Source: Heliocidaris erythrogramma (lineage: Eukaryota > Echinodermata > Echinoidea > Camarodonta > Echinometridae). Taken from it: DNA of 64,000 nt. The translations under genes were made by a program, and so were the position numbers. Positions 11,284 through 22,504 of the stretch are shown piece by piece. Position 1 is the first letter of the stretch. Each line of letters begins with the position of its first letter. The notes under the pieces are model-generated. The model saw nothing but the letters and a program-made list of their open reading frames with translations. It did not search any database and was not told the origin of the DNA. The DNA lies in NCBI GenBank assembly GCA_025617745.1, contig CM046861.1:12610516-12674515 (forward strand). The letters are read 5' to 3'.

Positions 11284-14200
11284 TTAGGTTTTGTAAGGAG
11301 CCAATAAAAATTTCTTTAGATTTCTCTTAAAGATTGAGAGTGAAGAGGATTTTTCCAAATCATGGTGCAAAGTATTCCAAAGTTTAGGACCTTCAAAAAT
11401 AAATGTTTTTTGTGCAGAAAATGTTCTCAAAAATGGTAAATGAAATTCATCCGACTGTCTGGTGGGATATTTGTGAATTGTACGATTTTTTAGAAACATA
11501 TCGTGAAACGCAGATGGTAGAGTACCACAATTGTATTTGTACATAAATTCACCAAGATGAAATAAGTACAGATCTTTAATTTTTAGGATGTTATGTTCAA
11601 GGAAAAGAGAATCCGTATGGGCACGTATAGGAGCATTACAAATTATACGAATGACTTTCTTTTGTAGTAGTAAAACTCTTTCCAGCAGTGTTTGATGACT
11701 GTTTCCCCAAACCAAAAGACCATAGTTTAAATATGGTAAAATAAGAGATGAGTAAAGCATAAGTAAAGATGCTTGAGGAAGGTGTGATTTAAGTCTGTTA
11801 ATGATACCGATATTGCGAGAGATAATTTTACAAATATTTTCGATGTGGATTTTCCAGGAAAGTTTACTGTCAATCAAAACACCTAAAAATTTGGTTTGAG
11901 AGACTTGCTCAAGAGGGATATTGTCAAAAACAATATCAGTAGGTAATGATGCTAAGGAGTTACTAAACAATATATAATTCGTCTTCAGTAGATTCAATGA
12001 TAATTTATTAGCCCTTATCCATTCTAATATGTTACGCAGCTCTCTATTGATTACATCGACAAGAACATTTGGATCACTGTGAGAAAAAAATAAATTGGTG
12101 TCATCTGCAAATAAGATGAATGACAAGGAATCGGATGATTTATGAAAATCATTTATATAAAGTATAAACAATAATGGGCCTAACAGGCTTCCTTGAGGGA
12201 CGCCACAAGAAATATCTTTAAAATCTGATGCTTGCTCGTTTAAGGAAACAAATTGTTTTCTGTTAGAAAGGTAGCTCCTGAACCACTCCAAGGCCTTTCC
12301 ACGGACACCAATATGAGCAAGTTTATAAAGTAAAATATCATGATTTATCGTATCAAAGGCCTTGGAGAAGTCCAGGAATATACCTACTGTGTGAGAAGAC
12401 GAGTCAATTGAATGGGCAACTTTCTCAACAAAAGACATCAAAGCATGAACAGTACTATGTTTCTCCCTAAAACCAAACTGGAAATTAGAGAGGATATCAT
12501 TTTTTTTAAGGAAAGAACTCATTCGAGTAAACACTATCTTTTCCAAAATTTTGGAAAAAGAAGATAGTAACGAGATTGGCCGATAATTACCTACTTCAAG
12601 TTTGTCACCTTTTTTGAATAAGGGAATAATTTTTGCTAGTTTCATGGAATTGGGAAATTTACCATGCGTCAATGATAAATTAAAAATATGGACCAAAGGA
12701 TCTACAATAACAGGAATAATGGCTTTCAACATTACGTTATTAATTCCATCAAAACCGGAACTTTTTTTATTCTGTAAGTTGGATACAATATTAATGACTT
12801 CTTGCCTATTCGTAGGAAAAAGAAAAATAGAATTTGGATTAACAGGGCCTAAAAAATCACTATAATTTATGTTTGATGGGGGAATATTTTTAGAAAGATT
12901 GCTGCCGATTGACGAAAAGTAAGTATTAAAGATATTCGCTATATCTTTGGAATCTTCGATAATTTCATGGTTATACATGATTTTGTTTATTTCAGATCTT
13001 TTATCTGTCAAATTCATCGCTTGTTTAATAATTTTCCAGGTATTTTGCATATCGTGTTTGAACATTTCCAAACGATTTACGAAGTATTTTCTTTTTTCAA
13101 GGCGAATGATTTGAGTCAATGTGTTTCTGTAGGATGTATACTTTTCCTTTGATTTTTCAGTACCTTTTATTTTATATTTATAAAAGAGATTATTCTTCCG
13201 ATTAATTAAGCGTAGTATGGATTTAGAAATCCATGGGAGCTTAGGTGTTTTCTTATAGTTGGTTTTGATTTTTTGTTTCGGCATATTAATATCCAATTGA
13301 TCGGTCAATATTAAGGAAAAAGTTTCATATGAACTGTTAATGTCTTCATTAGTATATATACACGACCAATCAAAGTTTTCAAGATTAATAGCAAGACGTG
13401 CTAGGCTTTCGGCATTAACTTTACGTCTATATATTGAAGAATTATTTCTGTTAATAGATTGACCTAGTGGATAAAACATTGCAATAGGATAATGATCAGT
13501 TATGTCAGATAAAATAATATAAGAATCAGGATGTGGAATAACGTTCGAAAAAATATTATCAATTAAAGTAGCAGATGCATTAGCAACACGCGTTGGCTTA
13601 GAAACGAGCGGCAAGCAAGAAGCAGATAAAATTAATTCAAGAAAGTCTTGAGAAATATTGTTATGTTCATGGTTCAATAAATCTATATTAAAATCTCCCA
13701 TCAAGAAGAAGTCTTTATTGTCAAAATTGACGTCTCTTAACAAATTGGAAAAATATTGTAAGAATTCTTGAGCATTTGAGTTGGGAGATCTATAAATAAC
13801 TCCGGCAATGATATTCTTATTACCAGGAATCACAATTTCAATAAAAAGGGATTCAACAATTGTATTAGAAACTGAGATTTCATCCAAGATAGTGTATTTA
13901 AATGATTTGAGGATGTAGAGAGCAACTCCCCCACCAACTCGATTTTGTCTATTTTTGTTGATGAAGTCATAATCTTTTATAAGGAATGGGTGGTTTGAAT
14001 CGTAATTAAGCCAAGTTTCTGTGAGGCCAATCAGCGTAAAGGGGCTTGGCATAGGTTTATCTACGAGTGAAAGAAGGTCATCAAAATGCTTGTTCAAACT
14101 TCTGATATTTAAATGAAGGATGGAAAATGTATCATTCTGAAAATCTTTTGAAACCTTTGAAAATTGATTGATGGTTATATAGTTAGTAGTTCCACGTTTG

Positions 14201-14397
14201 ACAGGGTCATCTAAATCAAAATCGAACTCCAGATTTGCAGCTGAAGCGTTAATGTTATCTATGATAAGATTATCATAAGAATTAGCAGAAGTATCAGACA
14301 CATCATCAGACTGAATAGGTCTATGTAAATCAAAGAAATCGTCATCACTAAGCCTATGAAATGGCAGCGATTGCCTATCGTCAGAGTTAAACATCAT
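11284..14397 (-). CDS. Endonuclease-reverse transcriptase of non-LTR retrotransposon (1,037 residues, intact)
   Basis: Residues about 90-305 form an APE-type endonuclease: 'ILHLNIRSL', 'LTETWL', 'GGGVALYI', 'GVIYRSPNS', 'FFLMGDFNIDLL' and 'SDITDHYPI' near residue 300. Residues about 585-850 form the reverse transcriptase: 'NYRPISLLSSFSKILEK', 'FGFREKHST', 'FLDFSKAFDTINH', 'CGVPQGSLLGPLLFILYIND' and the catalytic 'ILFADDTNLF' (FADD at 763-766). A C-terminal block with 'HKYPTR' follows. It would nick target DNA and copy element RNA in place. No stop or frameshift interrupts it, so it could be functional. The chosen Met is the first in frame; the acidic N-terminal 85 residues show no PHD finger or zinc knuckle. 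Confidence 0.93.
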   Translation of the reverse strand: MMFNSDDRQSLPFHRLSDDDFFDLHRPIQSDDVSDTSANSYDNLIIDNINASAANLEFDFDLDDPVKRGTTNYITINQFSKVSKDFQNDTFSILHLNIRSLNKHFDDLLSLVDKPMPSPFTLIGLTETWLNYDSNHPFLIKDYDFINKNRQNRVGGGVALYILKSFKYTILDEISVSNTIVESLFIEIVIPGNKNIIAGVIYRSPNSNAQEFLQYFSNLLRDVNFDNKDFFLMGDFNIDLLNHEHNNISQDFLELILSASCLPLVSKPTRVANASATLIDNIFSNVIPHPDSYIILSDITDHYPIAMFYPLGQSINRNNSSIYRRKVNAESLARLAINLENFDWSCIYTNEDINSSYETFSLILTDQLDINMPKQKIKTNYKKTPKLPWISKSILRLINRKNNLFYKYKIKGTEKSKEKYTSYRNTLTQIIRLEKRKYFVNRLEMFKHDMQNTWKIIKQAMNLTDKRSEINKIMYNHEIIEDSKDIANIFNTYFSSIGSNLSKNIPPSNINYSDFLGPVNPNSIFLFPTNRQEVINIVSNLQNKKSSGFDGINNVMLKAIIPVIVDPLVHIFNLSLTHGKFPNSMKLAKIIPLFKKGDKLEVGNYRPISLLSSFSKILEKIVFTRMSSFLKKNDILSNFQFGFREKHSTVHALMSFVEKVAHSIDSSSHTVGIFLDFSKAFDTINHDILLYKLAHIGVRGKALEWFRSYLSNRKQFVSLNEQASDFKDISCGVPQGSLLGPLLFILYINDFHKSSDSLSFILFADDTNLFFSHSDPNVLVDVINRELRNILEWIRANKLSLNLLKTNYILFSNSLASLPTDIVFDNIPLEQVSQTKFLGVLIDSKLSWKIHIENICKIISRNIGIINRLKSHLPQASLLMLYSSLILPYLNYGLLVWGNSHQTLLERVLLLQKKVIRIICNAPIRAHTDSLFLEHNILKIKDLYLFHLGEFMYKYNCGTLPSAFHDMFLKNRTIHKYPTRQSDEFHLPFLRTFSAQKTFIFEGPKLWNTLHHDLEKSSSLSIFKRNLKKFLLAPYKT

Positions 14398-17300
14398 CGT
14401 GAGATAAAAAAATACTCCCTCATCATTGACATTTGGCGATAAGGAGAAATACTGTATAAAAGAGGTAATGGCGCTTTATTCGAGAAGAGTAAGGAAAGGA
14501 AGTGTCGATCACATGCAGTAAGAAGAAAAATAAATCGATGGAAATCAAATAGGAGTGGAGGGAAAATGATGACCAACAACAAAAACGAGTAGAGAAAACA
14601 AACATATGATGGGGATGAAAATGAAGAGAAAACATAGTGAATCTCTGTTGGCATAACATACTTAAGGCAATCTAAACGCTGGAACGTCATGTGGCAGAAA
14701 ACAATCAGCAGTGGAGCTAAGAATAACGTACACATTTGAGGAATTTAGATAAAGAGAAAAAAGAACGAAATTGCTAAATCATTGACCATACATAAATACT
14801 AAATTTAGTATAATGAGGAATGTATTAACCTACCAACATTGCAATAATTGATTATAGAAACAACAAAGATAATACAGTGTGTATTAACATTACAGTGGCA
14901 TTTCACTTCTACAAGAAAAGGAAAATCGAATGAGCATGTGTAATATATGTAATGTATGTAACACAGGTTTATCAACGGTATAAATAAAACATCAAGAGGT
15001 AGATAACCAACTCAGTTGAGGAAGATTCAGTGGACCTCCTTCGCGATGCATACAAATGAATACCACTTTGCTCAGTGACAAACCAGTACAGTCACCTAAG
15101 GATAACCCCAAAGCTTTTCAAATCCCATAATGGGAATGCAAATCGCAGGCATCCGCTGTCGTCGGATTTGCCTAACCCAGCAACACACAGTGCATACCAT
15201 GTGCATCTCGACCATGCAATACAATGAGTTGGAAGAAAAGGCGGATTTAAAAAATATAAAGGTGTATTGATGGAAAAAAGAAGAACAATTTGTATAAGCA
15301 CGAAAAAGGTCCACTTCACTTCAAATTCATTTCAACAGGAAATGTGTGTGTGTACATCGTGGGAAATGTGTATGTACATCGTAATCAAATGCCATATACG
15401 AGGCTACCATTCCATTTTGTGAAAAGTACCATTATTAGCATGTTTCTTGATGCAACGATATAAATGAGAAGACATGACTCAGTCAAAGCAAATGAAGTTA
15501 AGCAAACATTGCGTCATAATAATAATTCAGGATGGGAGAAACTGGTTAGCAAATATTTGTATTTGATGTTCATTTCAGCAAAATTTAATCAAGGAATTGA
15601 TTCTTTTTGAAATGGGATACCAATTTGAAGAAAATAGATGTTTATTTGATTTGAGTTATCATATCTTCATCACATACATAAAATCGTGTCATTTTATGAA
15701 GGAAAAAAAAAGAATTTAGCTGACACCAACATCAGTGCCTTACATATTGGCAATGTTAAATTCAGGTGTGAAACAAAATACATGTGTCATTAAGTAATCA
15801 TTCAAGTTGAAGAAATTCAAACGTGTATGGAAACCAACAGTAATGGCATTCACTTCAACGGATAACACAATTGAATATGCATTTATAAAGAGCACAGGTC
15901 TATCCGTCCAATAGAATTTTAAAAAAAAAATATATGGGATTGTGAAAACCTTCGAAAATGGGAAATTAATGAATATTCAATGAACCATTGTCACAATGTA
16001 TTCAACAACATGGAAGTTTGCCTAAATATAACCATCACACCCACCCCAAAGCCTTTAAAATTCCATATAGTCAGAATGCAGCTGTGGGCACCAGGCGCTG
16101 CCATGTCAGGCAAACATCACTGCCCGCCAAACGTTACGATCACGTTAGCAACACCTAGTAACCTAGCAACACACAGTATATATGCACTACGCAACTTGAC
16201 CATGTAATACAGTAAGTTGGAACAAAAGGCGGATGCAAACGATCTGCAGAGTATGACAAAGTAATTGGTAAACAGAATTTCTTTAAAATTTTGGCGCAAA
16301 AAAAAGTCACTAACCCTGAATACAAGACTGGGTAAAACAAAAACATATATGGATAAACACTGGTCTAAATCAAGGGGGAAATGCCTAAGGAAAAAGGGTT
16401 AGGAAGACAAAATATACAGTCATGGCAGTATACAGTATGTCACTTCTAAGGAAAGCTTGAAAAAAAATTGGAAAAAACCCACAAGGAATCAAATGATCAA
16501 TACTGTTATACTCCAAAGCACAATTATCATATTAGGTCATAGACATCTGTCGTGTCTGCATACAATTATTGAGATCCAAGACTGTGTGAACACTCAGTTT
16601 GTCAAAAAGTGCAGAATAGGGGGAGAAAGATTTAAAATCCCAAATCTTGGGGTTATTCTTTCAATAGCCAAAAATACAGAGTTGATAAGTTACAATGTAG
16701 TTAGTTGTCCTGTATTTAAAGAAAAATATATTTAAAAAATAAAGAAAATTTGAAGTATGCATGATCTTGCAGTATATATAGGAAGACCAAATTTTGCCAT
16801 GTTAGCCAAGATAAATGGATAACTCTTATTAGAGAGTAAGATTTCTTAAAGTGAAAAATAATGTATGCCTATATTACGGCCACTAGCAAAATGTAGAAAA
16901 TCGAAATTATGTGGATGCAGTAGGCCAATATACAACTGGCTATCATGTCCTATCTACTGAATGTTGTTATTGAAATTACATAATCTTTTTATCTTATGCA
17001 TGACCCTTGTTTCACCACTTGTAGGGAAATCTAGGGAAGGAATGAGTGCTAGCATAACACAACATATTAACTGTGACAAATAAAAAGAGAGAGAGAGAGA
17101 GAAAAAAAAGTTTCAATCAGGAATTGGGGAAAAGTGACCATAATAGGGCTACTGTAAAAAATTCCCTAAAAGACATGAAACGTGTCAGATTATGCATTCC
17201 ACTAAGAAAGCAAGAATAATCCTACAAGAAAGTAAAGGTTTCTCAAAAATAAAAAAAAAATCACAAGAAGAAAATATTTGGGGGAAGGAATACAAAATCA

Positions 17301-17984
17301 GGGGCTTATTTTTCATTGCAGAAAAATAGAAAATACATAGGATGCAATGCAGTTGTCTCGCATTAAAGAACAAATAAACTAAACTTGTGAAATAAAACAA
17401 GGCAAATTGTACACATGGTAAATGCATTAATTACATTCAAGAAAAGCTTTGTTTAGCTGACACCAACATCAGTGCCTCACATATTGGCAATGTTAAATTC
17501 AGGTGTGAAACAAAATACATGTATCATTAAGTAATCATTCAAGTTGAAGAAATTCAAACGTGTATGGAAACCAACAGCAATGGCATTCACTTCAACTGAT
17601 AACATACACATGTAATTGAATATGCATTTATAAAGAGCACAGGTCTATCCGTCCAATAGAATTAAAAAAAAACAAGTACATGGGATTGTGAAAACCTTCG
17701 AAAATGGGAAATTAATGAATATTCAATGAATCATTGTCACAATGTATTTAACAACATGGAATTTTGCCTAAATATAACCATCACACCCACCCCAAAGCCT
17801 ATAAAATTCCCTATAGTCAGAATGCAGCTGTGGGCACCAGGCGCTGCCATGTCAGGCAAACATCACTGCCCGCCAAACGTTACGATCACGTTAGCAACAC
17901 CTAGTAACCTAGCAACACACACTACATGCACTGTGCAACTTGACCATGTAATACAGTAAATTGGAACAAAAGGCAGATGCAAAT
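14398..17984 (-). repeat. Long 5' region of the retrotransposon with repeated blocks (possible promoter monomers)
   Basis: A block at 15719-16235 (opening 'agctgacaccaacatcagtg') recurs at 17456-17978 with high identity. A diverged third version of its end ('cagcaacacacagtgcatac', 'accatgcaatac', 'ggcggat') lies at about 15110-15245. No long ORF is present in this 3.6 kb. On the element's strand these blocks lie upstream of the ORF, which resembles the repeated promoter monomers at the 5' ends of some LINEs. That role is inferred, not shown. Confidence 0.6.
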
Positions 17985-18439
17985 GGTCGCTTTACTCCCT
18001 CGCTAACGTAGATAAGCTTGGGCACTGGGGGGGGGGGGGGGGGGGGGGGGCCTAACTTTTTTTGTCCCGGGCGCCATAATCCCTAGATACGCTCCACTGG
18101 CTTCGCTCCCTTGCCGGTCATCCCCCCCCCCCCCCCAATCGTGAACACGGATCAACACCCTGTCTATGATCTTCCTATCTTAATTTCAAGCAAATCTCAG
18201 GGTAATGTGAGATGACATGCTTTTTATTATATATATGTATTCATGGACCTAAATTTGTTTTATTGCGCAGTATCTTCTTTTGTGACGCCATGTATTTTTT
18301 GAATTGCGCTTTTCATTTTTAAAAAATTTATATAGCACAAAACAATCCATACTTTCCTTTGTTGCGTCATTTATTAGCCCTCACCTTACGCGTCCAGCTT
18401 ATTTTCTTCTTCTTCTCCGGAGTATTTACGCTTTCTTCG

Positions 18440-18489
<50 letters not shown>

Positions 18490-19356
18490 TCGAAAAGTCC
18501 CCTAATTGGTGTAGTAATATATAAATGAGGAAACTGTAATGCATTATTTGCATAATATTCGAATTGTATTTATTTCCACGACAGTTTCCGAAGCTGTATG
18601 TGTATGATTATCAAAAAATATAACACGGGATTTCTCAGATATGATTGAGCTTTTGTCTTTAGGGCTTCCCCAGAGTGTAAGACTGTAACATGTTAGACAG
18701 ATTAAAAAAATCCAAAATGAAATACTACTCATATTATGAATCTGCATATTTTGATATAAATAAATTATGTACATAACCTACTAATGGATTCAACACTTAT
18801 CATCCATGCCATTGATAGGCCTACAATATTATATGCCTATCACCTGTAATCACTCCATGTTATAGCACATTCATGCATCATTTTGTTGCCATTTGATCAG
18901 TTTCTAAGGTACAAATTAATTCAGAATTTTGTGTTATTGCCTATTATGTTTGTTATTGAATACAGACACTAAAAGTCATTGTGTTCATATAAGCTTTTCT
19001 TGGGCTTAGAAAAGGGTTTGTTGACAAATTGTAGAATGGTTTGCCTTGAACAATCCTTATAATTCCGAAATCTACCTATCCGAAAGTAAATGTTGTGTTC
19101 CTATTCAGGTTGTTTGAATTTCTGCAGCAGAAAAACGTTTTCAAATATATACACTGTCAGAAATCCGACGTTCGTGGTTTTTAGTATGGTTCAGTCTTTC
19201 TATTCATTTTGAAGTTTCTTCCTTGAAAATTCATTACACCATTGGCTTTGGGCCTTTTAGTCATCCTTTATATATTCTTGGTCTGCTTAATACCATACCT
19301 ATCTGCCCATATCAAAGCATCGATTGAATACAGATTTCTTCCTTCTCCTTTTTCAG

Positions 19357-19483
19357 TTTCAACTCAAACTCCTTGTGATCCCAACCCCTGCCTGAACGGA
19401 GGTGGTTGTTCGACAAGAGGTGATACTGCGTACACATGCAACTGTCCTTCAAACCCATGTTGGAACCAACTGTGAGACTCTTG
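19357..19483 (+). pseudogene. EGF-like exon of unit 3, frameshifted by one inserted base
   Basis: Acceptor and GTAAGC donor are intact and the sequence matches the other unit exons, but it is 127 bp instead of 126. An extra A in 'ccttcaaacccatg' (compare 'ccttcgacccatg') shifts the frame after the fifth cysteine and brings in a TGA at the place of the sixth. If included in a transcript this exon would truncate the protein, so it is either skipped or marks a dead copy. Confidence 0.85.
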
Positions 19484-20718
19484 GTAAGCTTGTATATATG
19501 GTATGGTCGATTGTGTGTTATTAACATTCCTGTCCAGTCTGACCTTGCCTGCTTTGTTTTTGTTTCGACCGTTGGAACCGACAGCTGCTTTTACGATCAC
19601 TCTCTCCGCATCTCTCTCCTTATGTGTGTGTGCGATGTCCAAGCCTGTTGCAGTCTACAGACTAGCATCTTTTGAAATTCATGTTTACAAACATTCTGGA
19701 GCTCACAATCAACATGTATTATGTCGCCCAGTAAGCGGTGTTTCCAGAAATTAAGAAAACTCATAATCATTACGGATTATGCATCCTCAAATCCGCATTG
19801 TAAATGCACTAGAAATCTAGTTTTTGAAGGTTTGAAATGCGAAAATTTTCCAAAGCTCGGTCGCTTTGATCCATCGCATAATTATTTTCTTTCAGGATTT
19901 CGTAATTTCGCACCCCCAGTAGGCCTATATACTTTTTAAAAAGCTTAAAGGGTTCACAATTTTAAAAATAAAGATGTAATTGCGTTGCTCTCTACATTAT
20001 GTAAGTTTCATAATGACTCCTGCTAAATATTGCGCCCCCAATATAGGATAAAGTGTATAAAACAGCATTTGCAAAGGTTCTCAACTTTAGGTAGCCTTGC
20101 TGAATTTCTCGACTATTTCTCAAGCCTATTGAGAGTTTTCGTTAGTTTTGCTCCCGATTGTAGAAGTGAATGAATAGAAAACTGTTGAGCAATGTATTCT
20201 AGCTTTTCTACCGTTGAATGCGGTTAAAAATTAAAAATTTGCCGCTCGGTCGCTGTACTCCCTCGCTAACGTAGATAAGCTTGGGCACGGGGGGGGGGGG
20301 GGCGTAACTTTTTTTGTCCCGGGCGCCATAATCCCTAGATACGCTCCACTGGCTTCGCTCCCTTGCCGGTCATCCCCCCCCCCCCCCCCCCAATCGTGAA
20401 CACGGATCAACACCCTGTCTATGATCTTCCTATCTTAATTTCAAGCAAATCTCAGGGTAATGTGAGATGACATGCTTTTTATTATATATATGTATTCATG
20501 GACCTAAATTTGTTTTATTGCGCAGTATCTTCTTTTGTGACGCCATGTATTTTTTGAATTGCGCTTTTCATTTTTAAAAATTTATATAGCACAAAACAAT
20601 CCATACTTTCCTTTGTTGCGTCATTTATTAGCCCTCACCTTACGCGTCCAGCTTATTTTCTTCTTCTTCTCCGGAGTATTTACGCTTTCTTCGATATATA
20701 TACATATATATATATATA

Positions 20719-20840
20719 TGCAAATAATGCATTACAGTTTCCTCATTTATATATTTCCCATCACGTAATTTTCTTTCTTTCTTTTCTTATCTTTTTCTTT
20801 TTGTTGTCCCTTTCTCTTTTCTCTTTCCCTCTCTTTCTTT

Positions 20841-20871
<31 letters not shown>

Positions 20872-21117
20872 TAGCTCTTCTTCTTTCTCTTGATGTATTG
20901 TTACGTCACTTCTGGCGCGTTCTTACTTCTTGTTTCTACGCGACCATTTTGCGCGTCTTTTTCATCTTGCTTCTACGCAACCATTTTGCGCGTCTTTTAT
21001 TTGCCTTATTTTTGCTTGACGCTTAATAAATTTGTCATTCCTTGACAAAGGGCTATGCCCGAAATATCGGATAATTGCCATCTCTACGGTTTTTTAATTT
21101 ATATTTGTCTTTTCTAC

Positions 21118-21150
<33 letters not shown>
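20719..21150. mobile_element. Insertion within the (TA)n tract of unit 4, with inverted unit sequence and Penelope-LTR-like motif
   Basis: Compared with units 1-3, unit 4 has about 400 extra bases between two TA runs. The first 35 bases (20719-20753) are the exact reverse complement of unit sequence at 21180-21214. Then come a CT-rich tract (20845-20872), two copies of 'ttctacgc(g/a)accattttgcgcgtc' and 'gacaaagggctatgcccgaaatatcgg'. The latter has a stem-GAAA arrangement like that in Penelope-type LTRs with degenerate hammerhead motifs. The insertion is certain; its identity is tentative. Confidence 0.55.
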
Positions 21151-21151
<1 letters not shown>

Positions 21152-22001
21152 TCGAAAAGTCCCCTAATTGGTGTAGTAATATATAAATGAGGAAACTGTA
21201 ATGCATTATTTGCATAATATTCGAATTGTATTTATTTCCACGACAGTTTCCGAAGCTGTATGTGTATGATTATCAAAAAATATAACACGGGATTTCTCAG
21301 ATATGATTGAGCTTTTGTCTATAGGGCTTCCCCAGAGTGTAAGACTGTAACATGTTAGACAGATTAAAAAAATCCAAAATGAAATACTACTCATATTATG
21401 AATCTGCATATTTTGATATAAATAAATTATGTACATAACCTACTAATGGATTCAACACTTATCATCCATGCCATTGATAGGTCTACAATATTCTATGCCT
21501 ATCACCTGTAATCACTCCTGCATAGCACATTCATGCATCATTTTGTTGCCATTTGATCAGTTTCTAAGGTACAAATTAATTCAGAATTTTGTGTTATTGC
21601 CTATTATGTTTGTTATTGAATACAGACACTAAAAGTCATTGTGTTCATATAAGCTTGTCTTGGGCTTAGAAAAGGGTTTGTTGACAAATTGTAGAATGGT
21701 TTGCCTTGAACAATCCTTATAATTCCGAAATCTACCTATCCGAAAGTAAATGTTGTGTTCCTATTCAGGTTGTTTGAATTTCTGCAGCAGAAAAACGTTT
21801 TCAGATATATACACTGTCAGAAATCCGACGTTCGTGGTTTTTAGTATGGTTCAGTCAAGTTTCTTCCTTGAAAATTCATTACACCATTGGCTTTGGGCCT
21901 TTTCGTCATCCTTTATATATTCTTGGTCTGCTTAATACCATACCTATCTGCCCATATCAAAGCATCGATTGAATACAGATTTCTTCCTTCTCCTTTTTCA
22001 G

Positions 22002-22127
22002 TTTCAACTCAAACTCCATGTGATCCCAACCCCTGCCTGAACGGAGGTGGTTGTTCGACAAGAGGTGATACTGCGTACACGTGCAACTGTCCTTCAACCC
22101 ATGTTGGAACCAACTGTGAGACTCTTG
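22002..22127 (+). CDS. EGF-like domain exon, unit 4
   Basis: 126-bp phase 1-1 exon with TTTTTCAG acceptor and GTAAGC donor, encoding the same EGF-like domain as units 1 and 2 with six cysteines ('TPCDPNPCLNGGGCST' ... 'VGTNCETLG'). It is the last module of the 2.2-kb array. The next kilobases downstream are a retrotransposon. Confidence 0.85.
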
Positions 22128-22504
22128 GTAAGCTTGTATATATGGTATGGTCGATTGTGTGTTATTAACATTCCTGTCCAGTCTGACCTTGCCTGCTTTG
22201 TTTTTGTTTCGACCGTTGGAACCGACAGCTGCTTTTACGATCACTCTCTCCGCATCTCTCTCCTTATGTGTGTGTGCGATGTCCAAGCCTGTTGCAGTCT
22301 ACAGACTAGCATCTTTTGAAATTCATGTTTACAAACATTCTGGAGCTCACAATCAACATGTATTATGTCGCCCAGGAAGCGGTGTTTCCAGTGTCTCGAA
22401 GATGGAGCTTGAGGATAATGGCGGGATATAGACACTGACTCATTTTTGTCTTTTTTTAGTTTATAAGGGTGCAGGCGTGTGTGTCTGTGTGTATTTAAGG
22501 TGTC

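Larger units (their letters stand above)
10614..17984 (-). mobile_element. Jockey/CR1-group non-LTR retrotransposon, about 7.4 kb, inserted in repeat unit 3
   Basis: The uninterrupted units run '...gccgctcggtcgctttac'. Here that string is broken after 'ctcggt' at 10613 and resumes with 'ggtcgctttac' at 17983, so everything between is inserted; at most 3 bp (GGT) is shared as a target duplication. Read on the minus strand, the 3' end carries an A-rich stretch then (CTGAA)n, a short terminal repeat of the kind seen in CR1/Jockey-group elements. It holds one long ORF (11284-14397), a 3' UTR of about 670 bp and a 3.6-kb 5' region with internal repeats. No separate ORF1 was found. Confidence 0.85.
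5642..22391 (+). repeat. 2.2-kb tandem repeat, four copies, each with one EGF exon
   Basis: Units start at the shared 'aaattaagaaaactcataat' near 5642, 7855, 10111 and 19747. Uninterrupted units are about 2.21-2.26 kb. Unit 3 is split by a 7.37-kb retrotransposon (10614-17984). Unit 4 is lengthened by a roughly 400-bp insertion in its (TA)n tract. Each unit holds, in order, poly-G and poly-C tracts, a (TA)n microsatellite of variable length, one EGF exon and the closing 'agcggtgtttccag'. Near identity between units points to recent unequal exchange. The protein-like open frames outside the EGF exon recur only because the DNA is duplicated. Confidence 0.93.

Noticed and set aside
17985-19746. 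A separate fifth repeat unit
   Set aside because: It is the right part of unit 3, whose left part is 10111-10613; the two join exactly at the retrotransposon insertion point.
6459-22286. Recurring frames outside the EGF exon in the 2.2-kb units (for example at 6459, 6667, 7610, 7828)
   Set aside because: Their conservation between units is explained by recent DNA duplication; they contain no domain, overlap on both strands and include microsatellite sequence.
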